From positions 1 to 52,117 of the forward strand of contig CAZWJH010000007.1 in NCBI GenBank assembly GCA_964634755.1: a stretch of DNA of 52,117 nucleotides. Direction: 5' to 3'. Source of the stretch: JALXDT01 sp964634755 (GTDB lineage Bacteria > Acidobacteriota > Aminicenantia > JAMOAD01). Position 1 is the stretch's first letter; each line of letters opens with the position of its first letter. Positions 22,380-31,133 of the stretch are shown here, one piece after another. Position numbers and translations under genes: made by a program. The notes under the pieces were generated by a model. It searched no databases and was not told the origin of the DNA. It saw only the letters and a list, made by a program, of their open reading frames with translations.

Positions 22380-24037
22380 CCATTGCAATTATTTTAGCTA
22401 TCATTTTTTTGTTTTTTTATCAACAGGTTGTTTTAAAAAAGTACACTCCGCAAAAACCTGTTCAAAAAGTTGAGAGAATTGATTTAAAAAAGAGTGAAAA
22501 AGCCAAAAAGGCTCAGGTAAAAGAGAAAGAGGAAAAAGCTGAAAATAACCAAGCTCTGAAGAAAGAGGAGATAAAGGCTGAAGTAAAGAATGAGCAGGTA
22601 ATAGAAGCGGAAAAAGAGGTTAGGGAAATAATTGAAACGGATTTGTTTAAAGCTGTCTTTTCAAACAAAGGAGCTTCTTTAATTAGCTTTAAATTGAAAA
22701 AACACCTTGGTTCGGATAAAAAGCCTCTCGAACTTGTTTCCAGTATTTCTATAAAGCAGAAGCTTTTTCCTTTTATGGTTTACGGAGAGGGTGAAGAAAT
22801 CTTTAATTCAGCTCTTTACAAGGTTGAAAGAAGAGAAGATGGCTCTAATGTGGTAATATCTTTTGAGTATAACAATGGAAAGGGAGATTATTCAAAAAAG
22901 GAATTTATAATACCCAGGTCAGGAAAATATTTAATGGATTTAAAAACAGTATTTGAAATAAATGGAATAAAGACAGAACCATATTTAATCTGGGGGCCAG
23001 GATTAGGAGAGATTCACCAGGAAGACCAAAACAAGGCAGCTTTTGAATTTGACCAGAAAATAGGAACTTTTGATGGAACAAAGGTTCATAAAAAGAATGT
23101 TGCTAAGATGAAAGATAATGAGAGATTTGTAAGTAGAAAATGGGTAGATCTTGATATAAAATATTTTGCAGTGATAATATTTTCAAAAGAAAGCGATGTG
23201 GATGCAAAAGTTTATATTATAGACACTGATAATAAAATAAAAAAACTTAGAAAAAATGCTATTTTGGCAGTTAAAAATATTTCAAAGGTTTATATAGGTC
23301 CTAAAGAGTATAAGAGGTTAAAAGCATTAGGTTATAAAATTGAAAATATAATAGATTATGGATTTTTTGGTTTTATAGCAAAGATTTTACTTTATCTTTT
23401 ACTTTATGCCTATAAAATATTCCCCAACTATGGTGTTGCTATTATCCTTGTAACACTTTTCTTAAAGTTGATTCTTTTACCGCTCACCTATTCTAGTACT
23501 ATTTCAATGGCTAAGATGCAGGAGCTTCAGCCACAGATAAAGAAAATTCAGGCAAAGTACAAAAAATATCCCAAAAAGGACCTTGAGGCAAGAAAGAGAA
23601 TGAATCAGGAAATAATGGATTTGTATAAAGAGAAGAAGGTAAATCCGGCTGGAGGTTGTTTACCTCTTTTTATTCAACTTCCTTTTCTCTGGGGGTTTTA
23701 TAGGTTGCTCTGGGTTGGGATTGAGATAAGACATCAACCCTTTATGTTGTGGATAACAGATTTATCACAAAAAGACCCGTACTATATATTACCAATACTG
23801 ATGGGACTTTCTCAGATAATAATTCAAAAGATGACCCCCTCTTCAGGCTCGGACAAAAGTCAGAAATTTATGAGTTATGGAATGGCTTTCTTCTTTACCT
23901 TCCTTTTTCTAAACTTTCCGAGCGGACTTGTTCTTTACTGGCTAACAAACAATGTTCTGCAAGTAGCTCAGCAGTTTTTTGTTAATAAGAGTTTGAAAAA
24001 AAAGAAATTGGCAACAGCAACAAAAGGTAAAAAATGA
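22364..24037 (+). CDS. yidC: Membrane protein insertase YidC
   Basis: Inserts proteins into the inner membrane, alone or with Sec. The 557-residue Gram-negative form has an N-terminal anchor (about 5-20), a Lys/Glu-rich linker (about 27-90), and a large periplasmic beta domain (to about 320). The conserved five-helix core begins near 345 and includes the cytoplasmic coiled region MAKMQELQPQIKKIQAKY and NPAGGCLPLFIQLPFLWGFY. The tail is basic (KKKKLATATKGKK). The large periplasmic domain supports a two-membrane cell. It overlaps jag by ATGA. Confidence 0.96.
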   Translation: MERNLTIAIILAIIFLFFYQQVVLKKYTPQKPVQKVERIDLKKSEKAKKAQVKEKEEKAENNQALKKEEIKAEVKNEQVIEAEKEVREIIETDLFKAVFSNKGASLISFKLKKHLGSDKKPLELVSSISIKQKLFPFMVYGEGEEIFNSALYKVERREDGSNVVISFEYNNGKGDYSKKEFIIPRSGKYLMDLKTVFEINGIKTEPYLIWGPGLGEIHQEDQNKAAFEFDQKIGTFDGTKVHKKNVAKMKDNERFVSRKWVDLDIKYFAVIIFSKESDVDAKVYIIDTDNKIKKLRKNAILAVKNISKVYIGPKEYKRLKALGYKIENIIDYGFFGFIAKILLYLLLYAYKIFPNYGVAIILVTLFLKLILLPLTYSSTISMAKMQELQPQIKKIQAKYKKYPKKDLEARKRMNQEIMDLYKEKKVNPAGGCLPLFIQLPFLWGFYRLLWVGIEIRHQPFMLWITDLSQKDPYYILPILMGLSQIIIQKMTPSSGSDKSQKFMSYGMAFFFTFLFLNFPSGLVLYWLTNNVLQVAQQFFVNKSLKKKKLATATKGKK

Positions 24038-24648
24038 TTGAGATAGAGGCAAAGAATATAGACCTTGCAATAAAGAAAGCGGAAAAAGAGTTAGGTTTAA
24101 GTAGAAAATTCATAAGGTATGAAATTGATACTGAAAAAAGTTCTCTTTTCTCTGCCAAGGAGAAAAAAATAGTAATAAGAGCTTTTCCGAATGAAGAGTA
24201 TTATAATGAGGATCTTTCTCCTTTTCTTGAAGATTTTAAGAAAAAAACAAATTTTAATGTTGTTTTTAAATTTGAAAAAAAAGAAGGTAATTTGATAGAT
24301 GTGATAATATCGGGAAAAGATGTAAGGTGGTTTGAGAAGAATGATGGAGAATTATTAATAGCTTTTCAATATCTTTTAAATAAAGTTATAGGGGAGAGAA
24401 TCGGTATAGTTATTAGAACAGAAACGGAGAACAATTTCAGAAAAAGAAAAGAAGTTAGAATAAACCGTTTACTTGAAAGAGCAGAAAAAGAGCTTGATGA
24501 AAAAAAAGAGTTTATAACAAACAGGTTAAACCCTTATGATAGAAAATACCTTCACATAAAGGCCTCTGAAAAAGGTTTTACAACGGAAAGTATAGGAGAA
24601 GGTTATTATAAAAAGGTCAGAATAAAAAGAGATGTCTCTGCAGGATGA
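24034..24648 (+). CDS. jag: RNA-binding protein Jag (KhpB/EloR)
   Basis: A 204-residue protein with a Jag-N domain (about 1-50; begins IEIEAKNIDLAIKKAEKELG), a KH-like domain in the middle (about 70-130) and a C-terminal R3H domain with NPYDRKYLHIKASEKGFTTE and the closing GEGYYKKVRI. Family members bind RNA and affect cell elongation in Gram-positives. The place after yidC is conserved in many phyla. The middle domain lacks a clear GxxG loop (it has EKNDGELL), so its RNA-binding mode is uncertain. It overlaps yidC by 4 and mnmE by 17 bases. Confidence 0.88.
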   Translation: MIEIEAKNIDLAIKKAEKELGLSRKFIRYEIDTEKSSLFSAKEKKIVIRAFPNEEYYNEDLSPFLEDFKKKTNFNVVFKFEKKEGNLIDVIISGKDVRWFEKNDGELLIAFQYLLNKVIGERIGIVIRTETENNFRKRKEVRINRLLERAEKELDEKKEFITNRLNPYDRKYLHIKASEKGFTTESIGEGYYKKVRIKRDVSAG

Positions 24649-25993
24649 AGATACAATCGTTGCACTTTCAACCCCTCCTGGCATTTCTGCAATAGCTGTT
24701 ATTAGAATTTCGGGAGATAAAGCACTTTCTTCCGTAAAAGAAATTTTTAAAGGAAAAATATATCCGAGAAGGGTTAATCATGGGAAGATAGAAACAGAGA
24801 ATGGCATAAAAGATGATGTTCTTCTTCTATTTTTCAAAAAACCGCATTCTTACACAGGAGAAGATCTTATAGAGATTCACACTCATGGAAATATGTTGAT
24901 TGTTGAAAGTATAATCCATCAGCTTCACAAAAAAGGTGTTAGAACAGCTCTTCCGGGAGAGTTTACTAAAAGAGCTTTTTTTAACGGAAAATTTGATTTA
25001 ATTCAGGCAGAGGCACTGGAAAAACTTATAAGTAGTTCCACTTACGAAGGATTAAGACTCTCCTTTTCAAACATTGAAGGCAGACTCTCAAGAAAGGTGA
25101 AAGGACTAAGACATTCAATAATAAAAATTCTCTCTCAATTGGAGGCAAACATAGATTTTCCCGATTATGAGGTAGATGTTGATTGGGTTCTTTTTGATAA
25201 AACACTTTCAATGATTTACTCTTGGACTGAGAAAATTTTAAGTTCAAGCAAATTTTCAGATACTCTTTTCAAAGGGCAGAATGTAATTGTTGCGGGAAAG
25301 GCAAATGTTGGAAAGTCTTCTTTGTTAAATGCAATTGTTCAGGAAGAGAGAGCTCTTGTGAGTGAATATCCGGGGACAACGAGGGATTTTTTGAGAGAAA
25401 GAATAGTTTACAAAGAAAAAGCTTTTAATATAATAGATATTGCAGGTATAGAGGAAAGCGAAAAGAGGGAGATTGAGAAAAAGGGGATAGAGAGAGCCTT
25501 AAAAATAGTGAAAGAAAATGAAAATATATTGTTTTTAGTAGATGCTTCACAAGAGCCTGATGAAAAGGATTTTAATGTTTTTGAAAGGATAAAAGGGAAG
25601 AGAATAATTCTTGTTTTAAATAAGATAGATAAAAAGAGAAAACTAAAAAAGGAAAAGGCAAAAAAATTGTTTAAGGGAGTTTTAGATATTATTGAAATTT
25701 CTGCAAAATATGAGAAAAACATAGAGAAATTACTTGATAAGGTGTTATACTATTTTGGTGAAAACAGAAAGGAAGGTGAAGAAATTGTTTTCACTCAAAG
25801 GCAGAAAGAACTTTTATTGGAATTAAAGGATGAGGTAGAGAAAGTGAAAGAAAAAAGAGAGGCTGGTTTTGGAGAAGAGATTTTAGCTGAGCATGTAAGA
25901 AAGATGTTAGAGGTTGTTGGGAAATTAACGGGAGAAGTTCATACTGAGGATATTCTTGAAAAAATATTTTCGTCTTTTTGCATAGGAAAATGA
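24632..25993 (+). CDS. mnmE: tRNA modification GTPase MnmE
   Basis: With MnmG it builds the 5-carboxymethylaminomethyl group on wobble uridine-34 of several tRNAs. It has 453 residues. The N-terminal folate-binding domain has ISAIAVIRISGDKAL and HSYTGEDLIEIHTHG. The inserted G domain begins near 225 with GKANVGKSSLLNAI (G1), the potassium-loop region EYPGTTRDF (G2), DIAGIEES (G3) and LNKIDKK (G4). The helical domain ends in the conserved FCIGK with the catalytic C-terminal Cys. It is followed at once by its partner mnmG through an ATGA overlap. Confidence 0.97.
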   Translation: MSLQDEDTIVALSTPPGISAIAVIRISGDKALSSVKEIFKGKIYPRRVNHGKIETENGIKDDVLLLFFKKPHSYTGEDLIEIHTHGNMLIVESIIHQLHKKGVRTALPGEFTKRAFFNGKFDLIQAEALEKLISSSTYEGLRLSFSNIEGRLSRKVKGLRHSIIKILSQLEANIDFPDYEVDVDWVLFDKTLSMIYSWTEKILSSSKFSDTLFKGQNVIVAGKANVGKSSLLNAIVQEERALVSEYPGTTRDFLRERIVYKEKAFNIIDIAGIEESEKREIEKKGIERALKIVKENENILFLVDASQEPDEKDFNVFERIKGKRIILVLNKIDKKRKLKKEKAKKLFKGVLDIIEISAKYEKNIEKLLDKVLYYFGENRKEGEEIVFTQRQKELLLELKDEVEKVKEKREAGFGEEILAEHVRKMLEVVGKLTGEVHTEDILEKIFSSFCIGK

Positions 25994-27807
25994 TAATAAA
26001 AGAGGCGGATGTTGTTGTTGTAGGAGCAGGTCATGCAGGTATAGAGGCTGTCTATGCTTCTCAAAAGATAGGAGCTCATACTGTTTTGATAACAATGAAC
26101 CTTGAAACCATAGGACAGATGTCTTGCAATCCTGCAATAGGAGGGCAGGCAAAAGGGCAAGTTGTCAAAGAGATTGATGCAATGGGTGGAGTAATGGGTT
26201 TTATGGCAGATAGAGCGGGGATTCATTTTAAAGTTTTGAATAGGAGCAAAGGAGTTGCAGTAAGGGCTCCAAGAGCACAGGAAGACAAAGCCCTTTACAG
26301 AGAGCTGATGAAAAACTTTCTCGAAAGACAAAAAAATCTTGAAATTTATCAGGGAATAGTTACAGGAGTGGAGGTAAAAGAGGGTAAAGTTTTTGGTGTA
26401 AGGTTAAAAGATGATTCAATTATAAAGGCAAAGGCAGTTGTTTTGACAACAGGAACTTTTTTAAATGGTTTGATACACATTGGTATGAGATCTTACCATT
26501 CAGGAAGAGCAAATGAGCCAGCTTCCATTGAGCTTTCTGAAAATTTAAAAGCATTAGGTTTTGAAATAATAAAGCTTAAAACAGGAACTCCAATGAGATT
26601 AAAGAAAGATACTATAAATTGGAGTAAATTTGAAGAGCAACCGGGAGATAAGAAGCCAAGGCCATTTTCGTGGAGAACAGAAAAAGTTAAAAATAAGATA
26701 ATTTGTTATATTGGTAGGACAAATAAAAAGGTTCACGAGATAATAGAAAGAAACCTCACACTTGCCCCCCTTTATGCGGGAAAAATTGAAGGAATTGGAA
26801 TAAGGTATTGTCCTTCTATTGAAGATAAAATAGTAAAGTTTAAAGATAAGGACACTCATGTGTTTTACCTTGAGCCTGAAGGTCTTAACACAGAGGAAAT
26901 ATATGTAAACGGGCTTTCCACCTCTTTACCGGTTGAAGTTCAAAGGCAGATATTGGATGCAATCCCGGGTCTTGAAAACTCTGAGATAATGAGGCCTGCC
27001 TATGCTATAGAATATGATGCGATAAAACCCTATCAGATAAAGGGAACCCTTGAGACAAGAAGAATAGACGGTCTTTACACAGCAGGTCAGATAAACGGTA
27101 CTTCAGGTTATGAAGAGGCCGCGGGGCAGGGCTTGATCGCAGGTCTAAACGCAGCTTTGAAAGTTTTGAAAAAAAAGCCTTTTATATTAACAAGAAGAGA
27201 ATCTTTAATAGGGGTTATGATAGATGATTTAATCAAAAGATCTATTGACGAACCTTACAGGCTTTTTACATCAAGAGCAGAATACAGGCTTCTTTTAAGA
27301 GCTGATAATGCTAAACAGAGGCTTAGCGAGAAAGCTTTTTCTGTGGGGTTGTTAACAGAAGAAGAGATAAGGAAGATAAGAGAGAGGGTAAAAAGAGCGG
27401 ATAAACTTGTGCTTTTGATGAATGAAAAAAAGTTTGAATACAAAGGCCGAAGGATAACTTACTCAAAATATGTAAAGATGCCAAAATCTTCTTTTAGTCG
27501 GGTAGTAAAGGATTTTAAAGAGTTTTTTAAAATATTAAAGGAAGATGAAAAAGATTATATTGAAGCTGAGACAAAATACGAAGGATACATAAAAAAGATG
27601 TTAAATGAAATAGAAAGGGTTGGAAGGGAGGAAAAGACAAAAATCCCGAAAAATTTTGATATTAACAGAATTGATGGAATATCAATTGAGATAAGAGAAA
27701 AATTTATAAAGTATAAGCCTGAAACAATAGGAGATTTGAAAAAGATTCCTGGAATAACCCCGGCAGCAATATCTTTGATTCTTTTGCACATAAAGAGGAG
27801 AAGGTGA
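25990..27807 (+). CDS. mnmG: tRNA uridine-5-carboxymethylaminomethyl enzyme MnmG
   Basis: FAD/NADH-dependent partner of MnmE, 605 residues. Motifs are VVVVGAGHAGIEAVYAS (FAD Rossmann), SCNPAIGGQAKGQVVKEIDA (about 43-62), the two cysteines of the GTPx and RYCPSIEDK regions, and LYTAGQINGTSGYEEAAGQG. The C-terminal helical domain binds tRNA and ends with LKKIPGITPAAISLILLHIK. ATG 25990, which overlaps the mnmE stop, is preferred to an in-frame TTG at 25978 that would add only four residues. Confidence 0.97.
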   Translation: MIIKEADVVVVGAGHAGIEAVYASQKIGAHTVLITMNLETIGQMSCNPAIGGQAKGQVVKEIDAMGGVMGFMADRAGIHFKVLNRSKGVAVRAPRAQEDKALYRELMKNFLERQKNLEIYQGIVTGVEVKEGKVFGVRLKDDSIIKAKAVVLTTGTFLNGLIHIGMRSYHSGRANEPASIELSENLKALGFEIIKLKTGTPMRLKKDTINWSKFEEQPGDKKPRPFSWRTEKVKNKIICYIGRTNKKVHEIIERNLTLAPLYAGKIEGIGIRYCPSIEDKIVKFKDKDTHVFYLEPEGLNTEEIYVNGLSTSLPVEVQRQILDAIPGLENSEIMRPAYAIEYDAIKPYQIKGTLETRRIDGLYTAGQINGTSGYEEAAGQGLIAGLNAALKVLKKKPFILTRRESLIGVMIDDLIKRSIDEPYRLFTSRAEYRLLLRADNAKQRLSEKAFSVGLLTEEEIRKIRERVKRADKLVLLMNEKKFEYKGRRITYSKYVKMPKSSFSRVVKDFKEFFKILKEDEKDYIEAETKYEGYIKKMLNEIERVGREEKTKIPKNFDINRIDGISIEIREKFIKYKPETIGDLKKIPGITPAAISLILLHIKRRR

Positions 27808-28406
27808 AAGAGAGAATTTTTGAAATAGTGGGAGACAGAGAAAAAGGAGAGAAACTCTTTCTTTATTATAATGAAATAAAAAATTGGTCTGAGAAGATAA
27901 ACCTTATTTCAAGAAAAGATATTGAAGGAAATTTTTTAAATCTTTTAAAAACATCAATTTTTCTTTATACAAAACTTTCTGAATTTAATTCTTTTGTTGA
28001 CATAGGGGCAGGTGCAGGTCTTCCCTCTATTCCCGGAAAAATTCTTTATCCTGAAAAAACATTTGTTTTAATAGAGCCTGGGAAAAGATATTCTTTTTTA
28101 AAGCACTTAATAAAAACTCTATCTTTCAAAAATATAGAAGCTGAGAAAAAAAGTTTCATGGAATATTTCTCGAAAAAGACACAAAAAACCTTTGACCTAG
28201 GGGTTTCTTGGGGCGTGAAGGATAAAATTTCGATATTGAAGACAGGTAGAAATTTTGTTAAGATAGGATATGTTTTTATCACAGGCCCCAAGGAGATTGA
28301 AAAGATGAAAAAATTAAAAAGTTTTTTTGATGTTAAAGCTGAAAAAATAGAGGGCAAAAGCAAACTATTCATTGCTTTTGCAAAAAAAGTTCCACGTGGA
28401 ACATAA
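27804..28406 (+). CDS. rsmG: 16S rRNA m7G527 methyltransferase RsmG
   Basis: A 200-residue SAM-dependent methyltransferase. The cofactor loop is VDIGAGAGLPSIPGKILYP (about 66-84), and WSEKINLISRKD near residue 27 is the usual N-terminal motif. The start is GTG at 27804, overlapping the mnmG stop, with AAGAGGAG upstream. The second half is more diverged than usual, with VSWGVKDK where many have SRAVA. Its last codons (KVPRGT) are written by the parS site, so the protein end is shaped by a DNA element. Confidence 0.9.
   Translation: MKERIFEIVGDREKGEKLFLYYNEIKNWSEKINLISRKDIEGNFLNLLKTSIFLYTKLSEFNSFVDIGAGAGLPSIPGKILYPEKTFVLIEPGKRYSFLKHLIKTLSFKNIEAEKKSFMEYFSKKTQKTFDLGVSWGVKDKISILKTGRNFVKIGYVFITGPKEIEKMKKLKSFFDVKAEKIEGKSKLFIAFAKKVPRGT
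28388..28403. other. parS: parS centromere site
   Basis: AGTTCCACGTGGAACA contains a perfect 14-bp palindrome (GTTCCAC/GTGGAAC, 28389-28402) and matches the broadly conserved ParB-binding consensus TGTTYCACGTGRAACA at 15 of 16 positions. It lies in the final codons of rsmG and ends 4 bases before the parA start. I saw no second copy in the window. Confidence 0.92.
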
Positions 28407-28407
28407 G

Positions 28408-29163
28408 ATGGGAAGGGTAATAGTAGTTGCTAATCAAAAAGGTGGGGTTGGTAAAACAACAACGGTTGTTAACTTAGGGGCTGCTCTTTCGCTTGCAGAG
28501 AAAAAAGTTTTGGTAATAGATATGGATCCCCAGAAAAACAGCACATCCGGAATTGGAGCAGATGTTAATGGTTCCGTCTCTGTTTACAATGTTCTGATGG
28601 GGCTTTCTTCTGTTGCTGATAATATTATTGAAACAGAGCTTCCTTTTCTAAGGCTCTTGCCATCAACAGATGAAATGCAGGGGTTTGAAGTGGAAGTTCT
28701 TGAAAAAGAGAACAGAGCATTTCTTTTAAAGAATGCTGTTGATAAAATAAAAAATGATTATGATTTTGTCTTGATAGATACTCCTCCGTCTTTAAGTTTT
28801 ATAACAGTTAATTCCCTTGTTGCTGCCGAAGAGGTTTTAATTCCTTTACAGGCAGAGTATTATGCTCTTGAAGGGCTTTCTCAGCTTCTTAAAACTATAA
28901 ATGAAGTTCAACAGGCGTATAACCCTGAACTTGAGATTTTAGGTGTTGTTATTACTATGTTTGATGAGAGAACAAACCTTTCAAAACAGGTGGAGGATGA
29001 TGCAAGGGCTTTTTTTGGGGAAAAAGTATTTCAAACAAGGATTCCAAGAAATGTTAGGTTGTCAGAGGCTCCCAGTTTTGGAAAACCGATATTCTTATAT
29101 GATGTTAAGTCAAGAGGAGCTATTTCTTATCTAAATTTAGCTAAGGAGATAATAAGTGGTTAA
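28408..29163 (+). CDS. parA: Chromosome-partitioning ATPase ParA (Soj)
   Basis: A 251-residue ATPase that moves ParB-parS complexes and so segregates the origin. Motifs are the deviant Walker A KGGVGKTT (with the signature Lys), VLVIDMDPQKN (A') and VLIDTPPSLS (Walker B). TRIPRNVRLSEAPSFGKP closes the fold. ATG 28408 is chosen; an in-frame TTG at 28372 would add a peptide containing FHVEH, which is merely the translation of parS, a common misannotation. Next to mnmEG-rsmG and parB this is the chromosomal, not plasmid, system. Confidence 0.96.
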   Translation: MGRVIVVANQKGGVGKTTTVVNLGAALSLAEKKVLVIDMDPQKNSTSGIGADVNGSVSVYNVLMGLSSVADNIIETELPFLRLLPSTDEMQGFEVEVLEKENRAFLLKNAVDKIKNDYDFVLIDTPPSLSFITVNSLVAAEEVLIPLQAEYYALEGLSQLLKTINEVQQAYNPELEILGVVITMFDERTNLSKQVEDDARAFFGEKVFQTRIPRNVRLSEAPSFGKPIFLYDVKSRGAISYLNLAKEIISG

Positions 29164-29992
29164 AAAGAAAGCATTGGGCAAGGGTTTAAAAGCATTGATT
29201 GATGATGATTTTTTGATGAAAAAGGAGAGGTATGCACTTATTGATATTGATAGAATTAAAGAAAATCCTCTTCAACCAAGAAAAAAGTTTGATGAAGAAA
29301 AAATAAAAGAATTAGCCTCTTCAATAAAAGAGAGAGGCGTTTTGCAGCCTATAGTAGTTGTTAAGAGCAAAGATGATTTTCTCCTTGTTGTCGGGGAGAG
29401 AAGATTAAGAGCTTCAAAACTTGCAGGTTTAAAAAAGATTCCGGCGATTATAAGAGAATTTGAAGAAAAAGATCTCTTAATAAATGCTGTGCTTGAAAAT
29501 CTTCAAAGAGAGGACTTGAACCCGATAGAAATTTCCAATGCTCTTTTTGAAATGAACAAAAAAATGAATATGAAACAGGAGGAAATTGGTAAGCTTCTCG
29601 GAATAGATAGAGCGACAGTTTCAAATTTTATCAGACTTCAAAACCTTGGTAAAGAAACAAAGGAAGCTTTAATTGCTGGAAAGATTACACTGGGACATGC
29701 AAAGGTTTTGCTTCAGCTTGAGAACAAAAACAAAGAATCCTCTATGGTTAAAGAGATAATAAATCGAAATTTGAGTGTTCGAGAGCTGGAAAAATTGATA
29801 AAGGGTGAAAAGAAGAAAAAGAGGAGCAAAAAAGAAGATGACCTATATTTTAAAGCTCTTGAAGATGAGTTAAAATCTTATGTTGGAACGGGAGTAAAAA
29901 TCAAAAAGAAGAGAAGAGGTGGAGAAATTGTTTTTAAGTTTGGTACGGATGAAGCTTTAATTTCTTTTGTAAATAAATTTAAGGAGACGTAA
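29156..29992 (+). CDS. parB: Chromosome-partitioning protein ParB (Spo0J)
   Basis: A 278-residue CTP-dependent DNA clamp that binds parS. The N-terminus is KKKALGKGLKALI, the peptide that stimulates ParA. The CTP-binding domain follows, with NPLQPRKKFDEEKI, VVVGERRLRASKLAG and the ENLQREDLNPIE motif. The central helix-turn-helix has KLLGIDRATVSNFIRL. The C-terminal dimer domain follows a Lys/Arg-rich linker (about 215-230). The GTG start at 29156 overlaps parA by 8 bases. It is the likely reader of the parS 750 bases upstream. Confidence 0.96.
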   Translation: MVKKKALGKGLKALIDDDFLMKKERYALIDIDRIKENPLQPRKKFDEEKIKELASSIKERGVLQPIVVVKSKDDFLLVVGERRLRASKLAGLKKIPAIIREFEEKDLLINAVLENLQREDLNPIEISNALFEMNKKMNMKQEEIGKLLGIDRATVSNFIRLQNLGKETKEALIAGKITLGHAKVLLQLENKNKESSMVKEIINRNLSVRELEKLIKGEKKKKRSKKEDDLYFKALEDELKSYVGTGVKIKKKRRGGEIVFKFGTDEALISFVNKFKET

Positions 29993-29993
29993 A

Positions 29994-30446
29994 ATGTCAA
30001 AAAACATTGAGAGTGAAAAATTATCTGGCTTTCTTGACAAGGATACCTCTTTTGTAGGGGAAATTAAGTTTAACAATACTTTAAGAATTGACGGAAATTT
30101 TGAAGGTAAGATAATGTCTTCTTCAACTCTGCTTATAGGAGAAACAGGAAGGGTAAAAGCAGATATTGAGGTAGGTGTAATTTCCATTAATGGTTATGTT
30201 GAGGGAACGATTAAAGCCAAAACAAAAGTTGAAATTTTTAGCAAAGGTAAAGTTTCGGGCACAATTATTACTCCCAAATTGATGATAGAAGAGGGTGCAT
30301 ATTTTCAGGGTGAGTGTAAAATGGAAGAAGGGAAAAAGCCGGAACTTAAACCTTCTGTTCCTCCTTTGGAGAACAAGAATGAAGAGGGCAACAAAAAAAG
30401 AAATGACAAAGGAAAAAACATTAATAATAATTCCAGCAAGGCTTAA
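29994..30446 (+). CDS. Bactofilin
   Basis: A 150-residue bactofilin (DUF583). The core (about 15-110) is a beta-helix of short repeats rich in Gly and Ile/Val, including RIDGNFEGKI, TGRVKADIEV and GYVEGTIKA. These proteins polymerise without nucleotide into cytoskeletal filaments that guide cell shape, stalks or chromosome positioning. The C-terminal 40 residues are Lys/Asn-rich and disordered. AAGGAG precedes the ATG, which lies just after parB. Some bactofilins bind ParA/ParB systems (as in Myxococcus), so the adjacency may be functional. Confidence 0.88.
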   Translation: MSKNIESEKLSGFLDKDTSFVGEIKFNNTLRIDGNFEGKIMSSSTLLIGETGRVKADIEVGVISINGYVEGTIKAKTKVEIFSKGKVSGTIITPKLMIEEGAYFQGECKMEEGKKPELKPSVPPLENKNEEGNKKRNDKGKNINNNSSKA

Positions 30447-31131
30447 ATCAACAAGACTTGAAAAAAAGCTTTTAATAGAGGTAAAAGGAAAAACAATTCT
30501 TGAATATACTTATAATAATGCAAAAAAAGTTAGAAATTCTTCTGTAATTGTAGCAACAGATTCAAAGGAAATAGCTGCTATCACTGAATCCTTTGGAGGA
30601 AAGGCTGTTATAACTCCGGAAACACTAAGCTCAGGAACTGAAAGGGTGCTTTATGTGGTAGAAAGACTTAAGGGTAACTATAGGTCCATCGTCAATTTAC
30701 AGGCAGATGAGCCCCTTTTAAAGGCAGAATACATTGAAAGAGCTGTTGATTTGGTGGAAAAACACAGATATCTTATTTCCTCTCTTGCATTTAAAAATAC
30801 AAACTATGAAGAATTTTTGGATCCTAACAATGTAAAAGTTATACTTGATAATGATAATTATGCTCTCTATTTTTCAAGAGCTCCTATTCCTTATCAGACT
30901 AAAGATAATTTTTATTTCTTCTTCCACCATGTTGGTTTATATTGTTATAATCCCGATTTTTTACATGTTTTCGGAAGATTAAAAAGCTATTTGGAAGAAT
31001 TGGAAAGGCTTGAGCAATTAAAAATTCTTGAAAATGGCTACAGGATAAAAATTGCATTAATAGATGAGAAAACAGTTGGAATAGATACAAAGGATGATCT
31101 TATTAAATTTAATAAAATTTTAGAGGAGTAA
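30379..31131 (+). CDS. kdsB: 3-deoxy-manno-octulosonate cytidylyltransferase
   Basis: Activates Kdo as CMP-Kdo for LPS core synthesis. Motifs are IIIPARLKSTRLEKKLL, VNLQADEPLLKAEYIE and YFSRAPIPY, all standard. Two starts are possible: ATG 30379, with GGAG 7 bases upstream, and ATG 30403, which begins TKEKTLIIIPARL and fits the family N-terminus better but has no good ribosome site. I chose the first. Both lie inside the bactofilin tail. With kdsA and kdsD close by, and pyrG (CTP supply) next, the block forms a Kdo-activation group. Confidence 0.92.
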   Translation: MKRATKKEMTKEKTLIIIPARLKSTRLEKKLLIEVKGKTILEYTYNNAKKVRNSSVIVATDSKEIAAITESFGGKAVITPETLSSGTERVLYVVERLKGNYRSIVNLQADEPLLKAEYIERAVDLVEKHRYLISSLAFKNTNYEEFLDPNNVKVILDNDNYALYFSRAPIPYQTKDNFYFFFHHVGLYCYNPDFLHVFGRLKSYLEELERLEQLKILENGYRIKIALIDEKTVGIDTKDDLIKFNKILEE

Positions 31132-31133
31132 AA

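Noticed and set aside
25939..26331. Minus-strand reading frame opposite mnmG
   Set aside because: No ribosome site or recognisable domain, and it lies fully within the conserved mnmG coding strand. The same holds for the other antisense frames across the window.
28372..28407. N-terminal extension of ParA
   Set aside because: The extra residues contain FHVEH, the translation of the parS palindrome; ATG 28408 begins the real ATPase domain.
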